From: an alpha proteobacterium U9-1i
GTDB lineage: Bacteria; Pseudomonadota; Alphaproteobacteria; Caulobacterales; Aquidulcibacteraceae
Length of the DNA stretch: 64,000 nucleotides
Direction of reading: 5' to 3'
NCBI GenBank assembly: GCA_000974665.1
Contig: BBSY01000002.1
Coordinates: 1,178,001-1,242,000, forward strand
Below the pieces are notes generated by a model that made no database searches, was not told where the DNA came from, and was given only the letters and a program-made list of their open reading frames with translations. Position numbers and translations under genes: made by a program. Numbering within the stretch: the stretch's first letter is position 1; every line of letters begins with the position of its first letter. Positions 42,324 to 51,614 of this stretch are shown one piece after another.

Positions 42324-43466
42324 ATGGCTGGCGTACTAGGTTTGAGGAGCCTCGCCCTGATACGGGCGAGCGGCTCGACGGCGCGCGTTCTCAACCTGGC
42401 GCGTGTCCACGAACGCTTCGGCGAGACCGAGGAATTTAGGGCCAAACCGCTTTTCAAGAACGCGACACTAAATCGTTCGCTGATCGTTAAGCATGTCGTT
42501 CGCCACGAAGAACAATCTTTGTTTGAGTTCGCGCCAACGGTCACCACCAAGATACTTGTCCCGTTCGCCACCAAGGAATTGGAGCTTGGCGGTCAAGCGT
42601 TGATGGTCGGCGAGCAGCGCTTCGAACGTGCGCTATTTGGGCTCTACAATCCTGGTGATACGGCCGCGTTCGAATTCGATCTCGACCTACTGCGCCTGCT
42701 TCATACGCTACCCTCGCTCGATCCGTTCCTCATGCGCGAGCGTTTGCGGCAAAATGGCCTCGACGCAGCGGCGTGCTTCTTTGACATGTCGCAAGCAGAC
42801 ATCGCCAAGATGCGCGCGTTCGTCGGCAAGGAAATCGAGCAACTCGTCGGGCTGGCTTACGCAAATGGTGGTTCTGCCGCACGCGAACTGTCGTCGAAGC
42901 TCGCGGAAAAACTAATGACCGATGAGACGGCCAAGCCGCTCGATCCGTTGCGCGAAACGCTTCGCCTGTCGGCCGAGGATTATCGAGAGGGCGTCTTCGC
43001 CTGGAAGGGTTTTCTCTACTACAAATGGATGACACGCGACCTGCTGCCTAGACTTCCGGCTTTGTCGCAGGAATTGCTGCGCGCGCGAGTCAACGGCGTA
43101 GATCCAGCAGATCGGCCGCAACTCAGTGATCTCCGCAAGACTATCGTCGATCACCTCGATCAAGCTTCTCGGCACGTGCAAGAGGCGTTGCTTCAATACG
43201 GTAGCGCGTTCGCGGCGCTCACCGAGGGCAAGCCGGGCGAATTCCGTGCGTTTCTTCTAAACGCACCAGCATTGTTCATCCCCATTGGCGAGGCGATCGG
43301 TGTGATCAAGCACATCGAGTCCTTTTGGGAGTTCCGGTTTCCCAAAGGCGCCCCGGTATTGCTCGCCGCCGACGAGGCATTTCAATTGTTCACCGAATTG
43401 CACGCGACCCTTGGCGCCATGGAGTGCCTTGCCGATCCGCCTAACGCCGTGTCCGTTGACGCATAA
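42324..43466 (+). CDS. conserved-looking hypothetical protein, 380 residues
   Basis: From ATG 42324, preceded by GGGGAAG; the open frame extends upstream but without protein character. Soluble, mixed alpha/beta start (residues 1-110, with several beta-like stretches) and a long helical remainder. No motif recognised. GC content and codon use look slightly lower than neighbours, which may point to transfer. Neighbours (S1P-lyase-like, pgi) give no functional hint. Confidence 0.75.
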   Translation: MAGVLGLRSLALIRASGSTARVLNLARVHERFGETEEFRAKPLFKNATLNRSLIVKHVVRHEEQSLFEFAPTVTTKILVPFATKELELGGQALMVGEQRFERALFGLYNPGDTAAFEFDLDLLRLLHTLPSLDPFLMRERLRQNGLDAAACFFDMSQADIAKMRAFVGKEIEQLVGLAYANGGSAARELSSKLAEKLMTDETAKPLDPLRETLRLSAEDYREGVFAWKGFLYYKWMTRDLLPRLPALSQELLRARVNGVDPADRPQLSDLRKTIVDHLDQASRHVQEALLQYGSAFAALTEGKPGEFRAFLLNAPALFIPIGEAIGVIKHIESFWEFRFPKGAPVLLAADEAFQLFTELHATLGAMECLADPPNAVSVDA

Positions 43467-43493
43467 GCTGGGCGACCAGGGCGGTCGAGTTTT

Positions 43494-45050
43494 TTAGCCG
43501 AGCCGCTTCAGCCAAGCCGCCGTGCTCGCGTCCACCTCCGGCGCGGCGCCGCCTTCGAGAGCAGGGAGCAGCGCGTTCGCCATTTCCTTGCCGAGCTCGA
43601 CGCCCCACTGGTCAAACGGATTGATGCCCGCCAGCACCGCCTGCGCAAACGTACGGTGCTCATAGAACGCCAACAGCGCGCCCAGCGCCTCCGGCGTCAG
43701 CGCATCGATCGCCATCAGAGTCGACGCGCGATTGCCTGGAAACGCGCGATGCGGGGCGAGCCGATCGGCTTCGGCATCGCTCATGCCTTTGGCGCGCATT
43801 TCAGCGCGCGCCGCGTCGGCGGATTTGCCCACCATCAAGGCGCGGGTTTGCGCCAACGCGTTCGCGAACATCTTGGCGCGATGGCTATGCGGGCCTTCGT
43901 GGGAGCCGGCGTTGACGATGAACTCGACCGGAATTTCCTGCACGCCTTGGTGCAGCAATTGGAAAAACGAATGCTGCGCGTTCGTCCCCGCCGCGCCCCA
44001 CGTGACGCCGCACGCCGAACGCGCAAGCGCTGCGCCGTCGCGCGAAACCCGTTTGCCGTTCGATTCCATTTCGAGCTGCTGCAGATACGCCGGCAATAGC
44101 CGCAAGCGCTCAAGATAGGGGATCATCGCGTAAGAATCGTGGCCCAGCGCCTCACGGTTCCACATCTGCAAAGCCGCGCTCAAACCTGGAACATTCTGCG
44201 CGAACGGCGTGTGCCGGAAATGCGCGTCCATGCCGGCCGCGCCGCGCAGCAGCCCATGAAACGCTCCATGCCCCAACGCCAGCTCACACACGAGCGAAAC
44301 CGACGACCACAAAGAGTAACGTCCGCCAACCCAATCCCAGAACGGAAACACGTCGCTCTCGGCGACGCCCCATTCGACGGCCTTTTTCGGCGCCGCTGTA
44401 CACCCCGCGATCCGCGCTGGCCCCCAAGCGCGCACGAATTCGGCGTTGGCGAGCGTCTCCTGTGTCGTGAACGTCTTCGACACAACGATCAGCAACGTCC
44501 GCCTCGGATCGAGCCCTTCGATCGCATCGGCCACATCGGCGCCGTCCACGTTCGCGGCGAAGCGCACTTGCAAGCTAGGCCGGCGATAAGCCTTCAGCGC
44601 ATCGAGCACGACGCGCGGGCCGAGATCGGAACCGCCAATGCCAAGGTGGATCACGGCATCGATGCCGCCATGATCGACAACCTCGTGCGCGAAATCGTGC
44701 ATTTTATGCAGAACCGCGCTCACCTCGTCGTCACCGGTTCCCGGCGCATCGGCCATGCGCAGCGCCCAATGCTTGGCGGCGCGGCCTTCTGTATTGTTCA
44801 CAGTTTCGCCGCCGAACAATTTCGCGCGCCAGCCGTCGAAATCCGCGTCGCGCGCGAGGGCTTCGAGTGCGGCGAGCGCGGCTTGGTCGACGCGTTGCTT
44901 GGAAAAGTCCGCGATCAGATGCGGCGCCTTGAACGTCAGCGTTTCAACGCGCGTCGCATCGGCTGCGAAAAGATCAAGCAGCGTCTCGCGCTTCAGCCGC
45001 GCGGCTTCTGCTTCGACTTGGGACCAGCTCGGAAAATCAATGGCGTTCAT
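43494..45050 (-). CDS. pgi: glucose-6-phosphate isomerase
   Basis: 518 residues. IHLGIGGSDLGPR, VSKTFTTQETLANA, the FPFWDWVGGRYSLWSSV block and GINPFDQWGVELGK identify the PGI family signatures. Interconverts glucose-6-P and fructose-6-P in the cytoplasm, linking glycolysis to nucleotide-sugar supply. Divergent from galE with only 28 bases between the starts. Confidence 0.97.
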   Translation of the reverse strand: MNAIDFPSWSQVEAEAARLKRETLLDLFAADATRVETLTFKAPHLIADFSKQRVDQAALAALEALARDADFDGWRAKLFGGETVNNTEGRAAKHWALRMADAPGTGDDEVSAVLHKMHDFAHEVVDHGGIDAVIHLGIGGSDLGPRVVLDALKAYRRPSLQVRFAANVDGADVADAIEGLDPRRTLLIVVSKTFTTQETLANAEFVRAWGPARIAGCTAAPKKAVEWGVAESDVFPFWDWVGGRYSLWSSVSLVCELALGHGAFHGLLRGAAGMDAHFRHTPFAQNVPGLSAALQMWNREALGHDSYAMIPYLERLRLLPAYLQQLEMESNGKRVSRDGAALARSACGVTWGAAGTNAQHSFFQLLHQGVQEIPVEFIVNAGSHEGPHSHRAKMFANALAQTRALMVGKSADAARAEMRAKGMSDAEADRLAPHRAFPGNRASTLMAIDALTPEALGALLAFYEHRTFAQAVLAGINPFDQWGVELGKEMANALLPALEGGAAPEVDASTAAWLKRLG

Positions 45051-45078
45051 GTCCGCATCGCTTTATCAGCAGCAATTG

Positions 45079-46065
45079 ATGGCGACAATTCTTGTAACGG
45101 GCGGGGTGGGCTATGTGGGGTCGCATTGCGCGATGGCGCTGGCCGCGGCCGGGCATCGCGTGGTTGCATACGACAACCTATCCAACGGCCATCGCCAGTT
45201 CGCGAAATGGGGCCCGCTGATCGAGGCCGACATTCGCGACAAGGCCGCGCTCGCGGCGGCGTTCGCGGAACACAAGCCGGACGCGGTGGTGCATTGCGCG
45301 GCTCTGATCGAGGTGGGGGAGTCTGTCAAAGATCCGGCGCGCTTCTGGGACGTGAACGTCAACGGCGCGCTCAATCTGCTCGGCGCCATGCGCGATGCGG
45401 GCTGCAACGCCTTCGTGTTCTCCTCCACCTGCGCCACCTACGGTGCGCCGATCCGGCTGCCGCTGGATGAAACGCATCCGCAAAATCCGGTGAGCCCGTA
45501 TGGCTGGACCAAGCTCGCGATCGAGGCAGCAAGCCGCGATTACGCAGCCGCCTACGGCATCAAATTCGCGCATCTGCGCTATTTCAATGCCGCCGGCGCG
45601 GCGGTGAGCGAAAGCATCGGCGAACGCCACACGCCGGAAAGCCACGCCATTCCGCTAGCGTTGTTTACGCTGCTCGGCCGGCGCGACGGCTTCAAGATTT
45701 TCGGCTCGGACTACGATACGCGAGACGGCACCTGCCTGCGCGATTACGTCCACACCCGCGATCTGGCGGATGCGCACGTGCGCGCGGTGGAGCGGCTGAT
45801 CGGCGGCGGCCAGAGCGTGGCCGCCAATCTCGGCACCGGCGACGGCGTCACGGTGCGCGAATTGCTCGACGCCATCGCCCGCGTCACCGGAAAAGCCGTG
45901 CCCGCGACGCCGGCGCAGCGTCGCGATGGAGATTCGCCAGCGCTGCTGGCAGACAACGCGCTCGCGCGCCGCGAACTCGGCTGGACGCCGAAACACGACA
46001 TCGACGCGATCATCGCTGACGCGTGGAAATGGCACGCGGAAGTGGAGCCGAAGGTGTTTGGTTAG
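45079..46065 (+). CDS. galE: UDP-glucose 4-epimerase
   Basis: 328 residues from ATG 45079; the frame is open far upstream only because it lies opposite pgi. Rossmann loop TGGVGYVGSHC, FSSTCATYG, catalytic SPYGWTK and LRYFNAAGA are GalE hallmarks. Interconverts UDP-glucose and UDP-galactose for surface polysaccharides. Confidence 0.94.
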   Translation: MATILVTGGVGYVGSHCAMALAAAGHRVVAYDNLSNGHRQFAKWGPLIEADIRDKAALAAAFAEHKPDAVVHCAALIEVGESVKDPARFWDVNVNGALNLLGAMRDAGCNAFVFSSTCATYGAPIRLPLDETHPQNPVSPYGWTKLAIEAASRDYAAAYGIKFAHLRYFNAAGAAVSESIGERHTPESHAIPLALFTLLGRRDGFKIFGSDYDTRDGTCLRDYVHTRDLADAHVRAVERLIGGGQSVAANLGTGDGVTVRELLDAIARVTGKAVPATPAQRRDGDSPALLADNALARRELGWTPKHDIDAIIADAWKWHAEVEPKVFG

Positions 46066-46305
46066 CTAAGCGCCTTCGATCCACCATTCTGTGCAAACGC
46101 CAGATCGCTCCCAGTGTGGAAGCATATGCCGATGTTGTTCGAGCTTCGAGCGGCTCCGAACTTCTACGACGTATGATCCTGCTCCAGCGGAACGGGTCAA
46201 CAAGCCACCGATGGCGAGCGCATTCTCATAGCCTAAGAGCTCATCACCTTTGATATGCGCGGCAAACAAGACGTGTAGCTTCGCCGGTGGATGCAGGTCA
46301 GCCAC
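46066..46305 (-). CDS. small hypothetical protein coupled to the FabH-like gene
   Basis: 79 residues, GTG start lying inside the end of the FabH-like gene (8-base overlap, GTGGCTGA), which is strong evidence of translational coupling. LHVLFAAHIKGDELLGYENA is followed by a GSYVVEVRSRSKLEQHR segment; no known domain. Its stop abuts the galE stop. Function unknown; possibly a partner of the ketoacyl synthase. Confidence 0.55.
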   Translation of the reverse strand: MADLHPPAKLHVLFAAHIKGDELLGYENALAIGGLLTRSAGAGSYVVEVRSRSKLEQHRHMLPHWERSGVCTEWWIEGA

Positions 46306-47434
46306 TCTTCGTTCCCGTCGCCACCAGCCGCGCCGCGTGCAGCCCTGCCGCGGAACGTTCGAGCGACGCGGTCTTCTTCGCTCGGATCGCGTTGATCATG
46401 TCCAGCGCGGTTTGCTTCGTCGGCGGGAAATCCGCATCGCTCTTGCCGAGCGGCGTGACGCGGTCGCCCCAGCGCACCAAATGGGCGCAGAAGGTGAGGC
46501 CGGCGCCGAAGGCGGGCATCAGGACCAGCGCGCCGGGCTTCACGCGGCCTTCGTCCAAAGCTTCAGTGAGCGCAACCGGCACGGTGGCCGCGCTCATATT
46601 GCCGTAACGCTGCACGGTGAGCATCACTTTCTCGGCCGGAATGCCGGAACGTGAAACGACCGCGTCGATGATGCGCAAATTGGCTTGGTGTGGCACGACG
46701 AGGTCGATGTCGTCCGGTGTCACGCCACATTTCTTCATCACCGCGGCGCTCGCTTGCACCATGCCTTGTACGGCGTGCCGGAAAATTTCCTGGCCATCGA
46801 AATCCCAGGCGGTCACGCCGGCGGTGACGTCCTGATTGCAATAGGCCGTTCCCATGCCGCGCACGCGCAAAGTGTGGCGCACGTCGGCGAGGCAGCCGAG
46901 CTGTTCGCCGAGCACGCCTTCTTGCTTGTCCGTCGCTTGCACGACGACAGCGGCGCACCCATCTCCGAACAGCACCGAGACGTTGCGGTTTTCCCAATCC
47001 ATGAACGGCGAAATGATCTCGACACCGATGACCAGCGCGTTTTTCACAACGCCGGTGCGGATCATCGCCGTGGCGGTGGAGAGCGAATAGAGAAAGCTGG
47101 TGCAAGCGGTGTTCACGTCCATCGACGCGGCAGCTTTGGCGCCGATCGCGGCTTGCACGCCGGAGGAAGCGTTCGGCACCTGCTCGTCATTGCTGCAGGA
47201 GCCATAGACGATGAGGTCGATGTCCTTGCCTTCAAGCCCGGCGCACGCCAGCGCGCGCTGGGAGGCGATGATCGCCATGTCGATGCCGCTGACATGGCTG
47301 ATCCTGCGCTCCTTCATGCCGGTGCGCGAGGTGATCCACTCGTCATTGGTGTCGATGAAGGTCGAAAGGTCAGCGTTGGTGAGGACTGACGGCGGCATCG
47401 CCGCGCCCCAGCCCGTAATGGCGGCATAGGTCAT
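46298..47434 (-). CDS. 3-oxoacyl-ACP synthase III (FabH) family protein
   Basis: 378 residues. Thiolase-fold motifs: catalytic Cys in DVNTACTSFLYSL, His in VVPHQANLRIIDA and Asn in RYGNMSAATVPVAL. Longer than E. coli FabH (317), with a ~35-residue C-terminal extension ending in a basic tail. It condenses an acyl-CoA/acyl-ACP starter with malonyl-ACP. The isolated position away from other fab genes suggests a specialised role, such as a starter for an unusual lipid. Confidence 0.92.
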   Translation of the reverse strand: MTYAAITGWGAAMPPSVLTNADLSTFIDTNDEWITSRTGMKERRISHVSGIDMAIIASQRALACAGLEGKDIDLIVYGSCSNDEQVPNASSGVQAAIGAKAAASMDVNTACTSFLYSLSTATAMIRTGVVKNALVIGVEIISPFMDWENRNVSVLFGDGCAAVVVQATDKQEGVLGEQLGCLADVRHTLRVRGMGTAYCNQDVTAGVTAWDFDGQEIFRHAVQGMVQASAAVMKKCGVTPDDIDLVVPHQANLRIIDAVVSRSGIPAEKVMLTVQRYGNMSAATVPVALTEALDEGRVKPGALVLMPAFGAGLTFCAHLVRWGDRVTPLGKSDADFPPTKQTALDMINAIRAKKTASLERSAAGLHAARLVATGTKSG

Positions 47435-47495
47435 GAGCGCGTTGTAGCGCTTCGCCGCCGCTAACGCACGTGGCGCCGCACTGCAATATCAGACG

Positions 47496-48800
47496 CTACG
47501 GCCGCCCGACGCTCACGTAGGTGAAGCCCTTGGCCTTCATTTCGTCGGGCCGGTATATGTTGCGTAGGTCCACGACGATGGGGGTCTTGAGTGAATCCTT
47601 GATGCGCCCAAGGTCAAGCGCGCGGAACTGATCCCATTCGGTGATCATCACCACGGCGTCCGCGCCTTGAACGCAATCATAAGGGCCGGTGGCGAAGCTC
47701 ACGTCTTTCAGCATGTGCTTGGCTTCGGTCATGCCTTCGGGATCGAACGCACGGATCTTGGCGCCTTCGGCCTGCAAGGTCGGCACGATGTCGAGGGCGG
47801 GGGCGTCGCGCATGTCGTCCGTGTTCGGCTTGAAAGTGAGGCCGAGTACGGCGATCGTCTTGCCCTTCACGTTCCCGTCAAGCGCATCGATGATCTTCTG
47901 CGCCATCTTCTGCTTGCGCGCGGAATTCACCCGCACGGTGGTTTCGATCAGCTCGATCGGCGCACCGGCGTCGCGAGCGGTTTTCATCAGCGCCAAAGTG
48001 TCCTTCGGGAAACACGAGCCGCCATAACCGGGGCCTGCATTGAGGAACTTCTTGCCGATCCGGTTGTCGAGGCCGATGCCGCGCGCGACTTCCTGCACGT
48101 TGGCGCCCACTTCCTCGCAAAGTTCGGCGATCTCGTTGATGAATGTGATCTTCATCGCCAGGAACGCGTTGGCTGCGTACTTCGTCAGCTCCGAGGTACG
48201 GCGCGACGTGAAGATGAGCGGCGTTTCGTTGAGGAACAGCGGACGATAAAGATCGCGCATGCGCTCGCGGGCGCGTTCGTCATCGGTGCCGACAACGACA
48301 CGGTCGGGGCGCTTGAAATCGTTGATCGCCGCGCCTTCGCGCAGGAATTCCGGGTTCGATACAACGGCGAAATCAGCGTCCGGGCGCACCTTCTTGATGA
48401 TCGCTTCGACCTCATCGCCGGTGCCGACCGGCACCGTCGATTTAGTGACGACGACGGTGTAGCCGTTCATCAGGCCGGCGATCTCTTCGGCGGCGGCATA
48501 GACGTAAGAGAGGTCAGCGTGGCCGTCGCCTCGGCGCGACGGCGTGCCGACGGCGATGAACACGGCGTCGGCTTCGCGGATCGCTTGCGTGGGGTCCGTG
48601 GTGAAGAAGAGCCGGCCTTGCTCGACATTGTCCTTCACCAATTCATCGAGGCCCGGCTCGAAGATCGGGATCTCGCCCTTCTGCAGGCGCGCGATTTTGC
48701 CAGCGTCCTTATCGACGCAGGTGACGGTGTGACCAAAATCCGCGAAGCACGCGCCGGAAACGAGGCCAACGTAGCCCGTGCCAATCATGGTAACGCGCAT
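47496..48800 (-). CDS. ugd: UDP-glucose 6-dehydrogenase
   Basis: 434 residues. N-terminal NAD loop GTGYVGLVSGACFADFGH, then STVPVGTGDEV and the catalytic-Cys segment GPGYGGSCFPKDT (about 260). Oxidises UDP-glucose to UDP-glucuronate with two NAD+. It starts 5 bases after the phosphomutase stop, in one operon; the UXS gene 8 kb away would consume its product. Confidence 0.97.
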   Translation of the reverse strand: MRVTMIGTGYVGLVSGACFADFGHTVTCVDKDAGKIARLQKGEIPIFEPGLDELVKDNVEQGRLFFTTDPTQAIREADAVFIAVGTPSRRGDGHADLSYVYAAAEEIAGLMNGYTVVVTKSTVPVGTGDEVEAIIKKVRPDADFAVVSNPEFLREGAAINDFKRPDRVVVGTDDERARERMRDLYRPLFLNETPLIFTSRRTSELTKYAANAFLAMKITFINEIAELCEEVGANVQEVARGIGLDNRIGKKFLNAGPGYGGSCFPKDTLALMKTARDAGAPIELIETTVRVNSARKQKMAQKIIDALDGNVKGKTIAVLGLTFKPNTDDMRDAPALDIVPTLQAEGAKIRAFDPEGMTEAKHMLKDVSFATGPYDCVQGADAVVMITEWDQFRALDLGRIKDSLKTPIVVDLRNIYRPDEMKAKGFTYVSVGRP

Positions 48801-48805
48801 GGGAC

Positions 48806-50329
48806 TTAGATCTCCTGATTGTACGCGCCAACTTCAGCGAAGCAGGCGAGGCGGGGCTTGGCTTCTTCACGGAAGAGGGCGCGCATATCGTCGTCGCTCT
48901 TCATGCTTTCCACCACCACCACCAATTCGGGTTTGTTGGACGAGGCGCGCACCAGCACCCATGAACCGTCTTCGAGCGTCACGCGGGCCCCGTTGACGGT
49001 GTTCACGTCGCGAATAGCGCGGCCAAGGATTTTGCCGTTTTCGCCGGCGAGCTTTTTGTAGTCGGCGACGATTTGATCAACGATGCCGTATTTTTTCTCG
49101 TCGTCGCAATGCGGGCTCATCGTCAGCGAGGTGTAGGAAACCGGCAGCGCCTTCTTGAGATCGGAAAGTTTTTTGCCCGGATTGCGGTCCAGCATCGACA
49201 GCACGGCGGCAGCGGCGACGATGCCGTCGTCATAGCCGTATCCGTACGGCTCACGGAAGAAGAAGTGGCCAGATTTTTCGAAGCCGGCGAGCGCGGAAAG
49301 CTCGGTTGTGCGGCGCTTGATGTAGGAATGGCCGGTTTTCCAATAATCAACCTTCGCGCCATTCGCTTTCAACACCGGATCCACCGCGTAAAGCCCAGTT
49401 GATTTCACATCGACCACGAACGTCGCGTTGGCGTGCTGCGCGGAGAGATCGCGCGCCAGGATGAGGCCGATCTTGTCGGCGAAGATTTCCTCACCCTCGT
49501 CATCGACCACGCCGCAGCGATCGCCGTCGCCATCGAAGCCGAGCGCGAGATCGGCGCCGTGCTGCTTCACGGCGTGGGCCATGTCGTGCAGCATTTCGGC
49601 GTCTTCGGGATTGGCGTTGTAGTGCGGGAACGTCCAATCGAGATCGTTGTGGAGGTCGATCACCTCAGCGCCCATGGCGCGCAGCGCTTCTGGTGCGAAC
49701 GCGCCGGCGGTGCCGTTGCCGCAGGCGGCGACGACTTTGATCTTGCGATTGAGCTTCACGCGCCCGGAAACGTCAGCGAGATAACGCGCGCGCATGTCGT
49801 CAACGCGGATGTAGCTGCCGCCGGGCGCCGGCTTGAACTTGCCGCCGAGAACGATGTCGCGGAGCTTGCCCATTTCTTCCGGGCCAAAGGTGAGCGGCTT
49901 GTTTGCGCCCATCTTCACGCCGGTCCAACCGTTCTCGTTGTGGCTGGCCGTCACCATCGCCACGCACGGAATGTCGAGCGCGAATTGCGCGAAGTACGCG
50001 ACCGGCGAAAGCGCCAAGCCGATGTCGTGCACCTCCATGCCGGCTTGTATGAGGCCCAGCGTCAGCGCTTGCTTGATCGATTGCGAATAGAAGCGGAAAT
50101 CGTGGCCGACGACGATGCGCGGGGCGACGCCCATTTCGCGCACCAAAGTGCCAAGACCCAAGCCCAAGGCTTGCACGCCAAGTTGGTTGAGCTCCGGCGC
50201 TTTCGGATTGCCCGGCACGCCGAACCACCAGCGCGCGTCGTATTCACGGAACCCAGTCGGCTTCACCAGCGGAAAGGATTCAAAGTCCAGCGAATTGGCG
50301 GCGAGGCTTGCGCGCGGCGCAGGCAGCAT
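48806..50329 (-). CDS. phosphomannomutase/phosphoglucomutase
   Basis: 507 residues. Active-site loop MVTASHNENGWTGVKMG (the phosphoserine), metal-binding GFDGDGDRCGVVD and phosphate-binding RASSNKPELVVVVES are present. AlgC-like: interconverts hexose 6- and 1-phosphates, feeding UDP-glucose, dTDP-glucose (RmlA) or GDP-mannose pools. Upstream gene of the ugd operon. Confidence 0.93.
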   Translation of the reverse strand: MLPAPRASLAANSLDFESFPLVKPTGFREYDARWWFGVPGNPKAPELNQLGVQALGLGLGTLVREMGVAPRIVVGHDFRFYSQSIKQALTLGLIQAGMEVHDIGLALSPVAYFAQFALDIPCVAMVTASHNENGWTGVKMGANKPLTFGPEEMGKLRDIVLGGKFKPAPGGSYIRVDDMRARYLADVSGRVKLNRKIKVVAACGNGTAGAFAPEALRAMGAEVIDLHNDLDWTFPHYNANPEDAEMLHDMAHAVKQHGADLALGFDGDGDRCGVVDDEGEEIFADKIGLILARDLSAQHANATFVVDVKSTGLYAVDPVLKANGAKVDYWKTGHSYIKRRTTELSALAGFEKSGHFFFREPYGYGYDDGIVAAAAVLSMLDRNPGKKLSDLKKALPVSYTSLTMSPHCDDEKKYGIVDQIVADYKKLAGENGKILGRAIRDVNTVNGARVTLEDGSWVLVRASSNKPELVVVVESMKSDDDMRALFREEAKPRLACFAEVGAYNQEI

Positions 50330-50426
50330 GGGCGGTCTCGTACGGTCGGCGGGAGGAAAGCGGGTGTGTGAGCGAAAAGGCCGAGAAGTTCAATTGTCCG
50401 TACGCGGCTGAGGCAGCCAGCCGCGC

Positions 50427-51014
50427 CTAGCTCCCCTGCGGAATGACTTTAATTCGGGTGATCTCAAGCCCGTACGTCTGGCCTTCACCGGCGCTGATGG
50501 CGCGCAGGCCGATTGCGTTAACCGCGGTGGAGGCCGGCACGTCGAACGCCACCATGCCGGATTGCGGCGGGATTGGTTGGGTTACCCAGTCCGCCGGCGC
50601 GATGCCCTGAAGGCTCACCGCCAGTGCGTCAGCGGGGTTAACCGGCAATGGATTGTAGCTCACCTCGATCCGCACGGGGCGCTCTCCGATCACGGCGGCC
50701 GCATTGGGGGAGAGCTCAACGCGAATGCCTTGCTCGGCGGGCGTTGGGGCCGGTTGCTCGGGCTTGACCGCTATCCTAAGCGTTTGAGCGCGCCCCAAAA
50801 AATCGCGAACGACGGTCATTTCTTGCTCCGGGCTATCGTCCGGGCTGTTGAAGGCGGCGCCTTCAAGCACAAGCGCGCCTTGGACAATGGCGCCTTCGAC
50901 CGGGGCGGCGGGCCGGGCCCACTTTTGAGGCTCGATCGATACAGCGATCACAAGGGCGGCGAACAGCGCCGCCAGGGGATAAAAGATCAGCGGGTGGAAC
51001 AGCCAATTGCGCAT
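50427..51014 (-). CDS. membrane-anchored hypothetical protein
   Basis: 195 residues: one N-terminal hydrophobic helix (about 9-28), then a periplasmic beta-rich domain with balanced composition. No recognised motif. Expressed alone or ahead of the phosphomutase operon (97-base gap). Divergent from the LuxR-type gene with 75 bases between starts. Function unknown. Confidence 0.7.
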   Translation of the reverse strand: MRNWLFHPLIFYPLAALFAALVIAVSIEPQKWARPAAPVEGAIVQGALVLEGAAFNSPDDSPEQEMTVVRDFLGRAQTLRIAVKPEQPAPTPAEQGIRVELSPNAAAVIGERPVRIEVSYNPLPVNPADALAVSLQGIAPADWVTQPIPPQSGMVAFDVPASTAVNAIGLRAISAGEGQTYGLEITRIKVIPQGS

Positions 51015-51089
51015 CGGGCGTCTCTACCGGCGCCGCAGCGGTTCCGCCAGCTTTGTGGGCGGTGGCGCGCGGCTCGGCGGGCCGGTTAA

Positions 51090-51512
51090 ATGTTGCGGAT
51101 GGTTCGAACGGTGCTTCTTTATGGCGTGGCGCTGGCGCTGGCGACGTTGGCGCTGCAATGGCTCGACTATCAATTTTGGGCGCGCGCGCATGCGTCTGAA
51201 CTCTACATCCTCCTGATCGCGTTGGCGTTCCTTGGCCTTGGCGTTTGGGTAGGCGCCCGGCTGTTCAGGCCGGCGTTGGCGACGCCGTTCATCCCAAACG
51301 TCGCCGCCCAGACGTCGCTGGGGATCACCGAGCGGGAGTATGAAGTTTTGCGGTTGTTGGCCGCTGGCGGATCCAACAAGGAAATCGCCGCCCGACTCGC
51401 GGTTTCGCCGAACACGGTGAAAACTCACATTGCACGGCTGTTCGAAAAGCTTGAGGCATCGCGGCGTACCGAGGCGATCCTTCGAGCCCGTGAATTGGGG
51501 CTGATCCCGTAG
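51090..51512 (+). CDS. membrane-anchored LuxR-type HTH transcriptional regulator
   Basis: 140 residues. Two hydrophobic helices (about 5-22 and 38-58) precede a GerE/LuxR DNA-binding domain (about 75-135: ITEREYEVLRLLAAGGSNKE, then the recognition-helix region VSPNTVKTHIARLFEKL). No receiver domain. It would bind DNA from the membrane, so membrane state or a partner must signal to it. The next gene, a DUF4199 membrane protein, is the obvious candidate partner. Confidence 0.88.
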   Translation: MLRMVRTVLLYGVALALATLALQWLDYQFWARAHASELYILLIALAFLGLGVWVGARLFRPALATPFIPNVAAQTSLGITEREYEVLRLLAAGGSNKEIAARLAVSPNTVKTHIARLFEKLEASRRTEAILRARELGLIP

Positions 51513-51520
51513 GATCTTCT

Positions 51521-51543
51521 GGGTGATTTCAGCGAAATCACCC
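51521..51543. terminator. perfect 9-bp hairpin between the LuxR-type and DUF4199 genes
   Basis: GGGTGATTT (51521-51529) and AAATCACCC (51535-51543) enclose CAGCG, followed by TTT. It starts 9 bases after the regulator's stop. A short U-run makes it a weak intrinsic terminator or attenuator, allowing different levels of the two proteins. Confidence 0.55.
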
Positions 51544-51614
51544 TTTCGGGCGATTGTCGCGAGGGGCGGCGCACGGCGAGCTGCGCGGGTCATGCCAACG
51601 CAAGAGGGACCTTC

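Noticed and set aside
44139-45470. 443-codon + frame overlapping pgi antisense and galE
   Set aside because: Crosses two well-supported genes in wrong frames.
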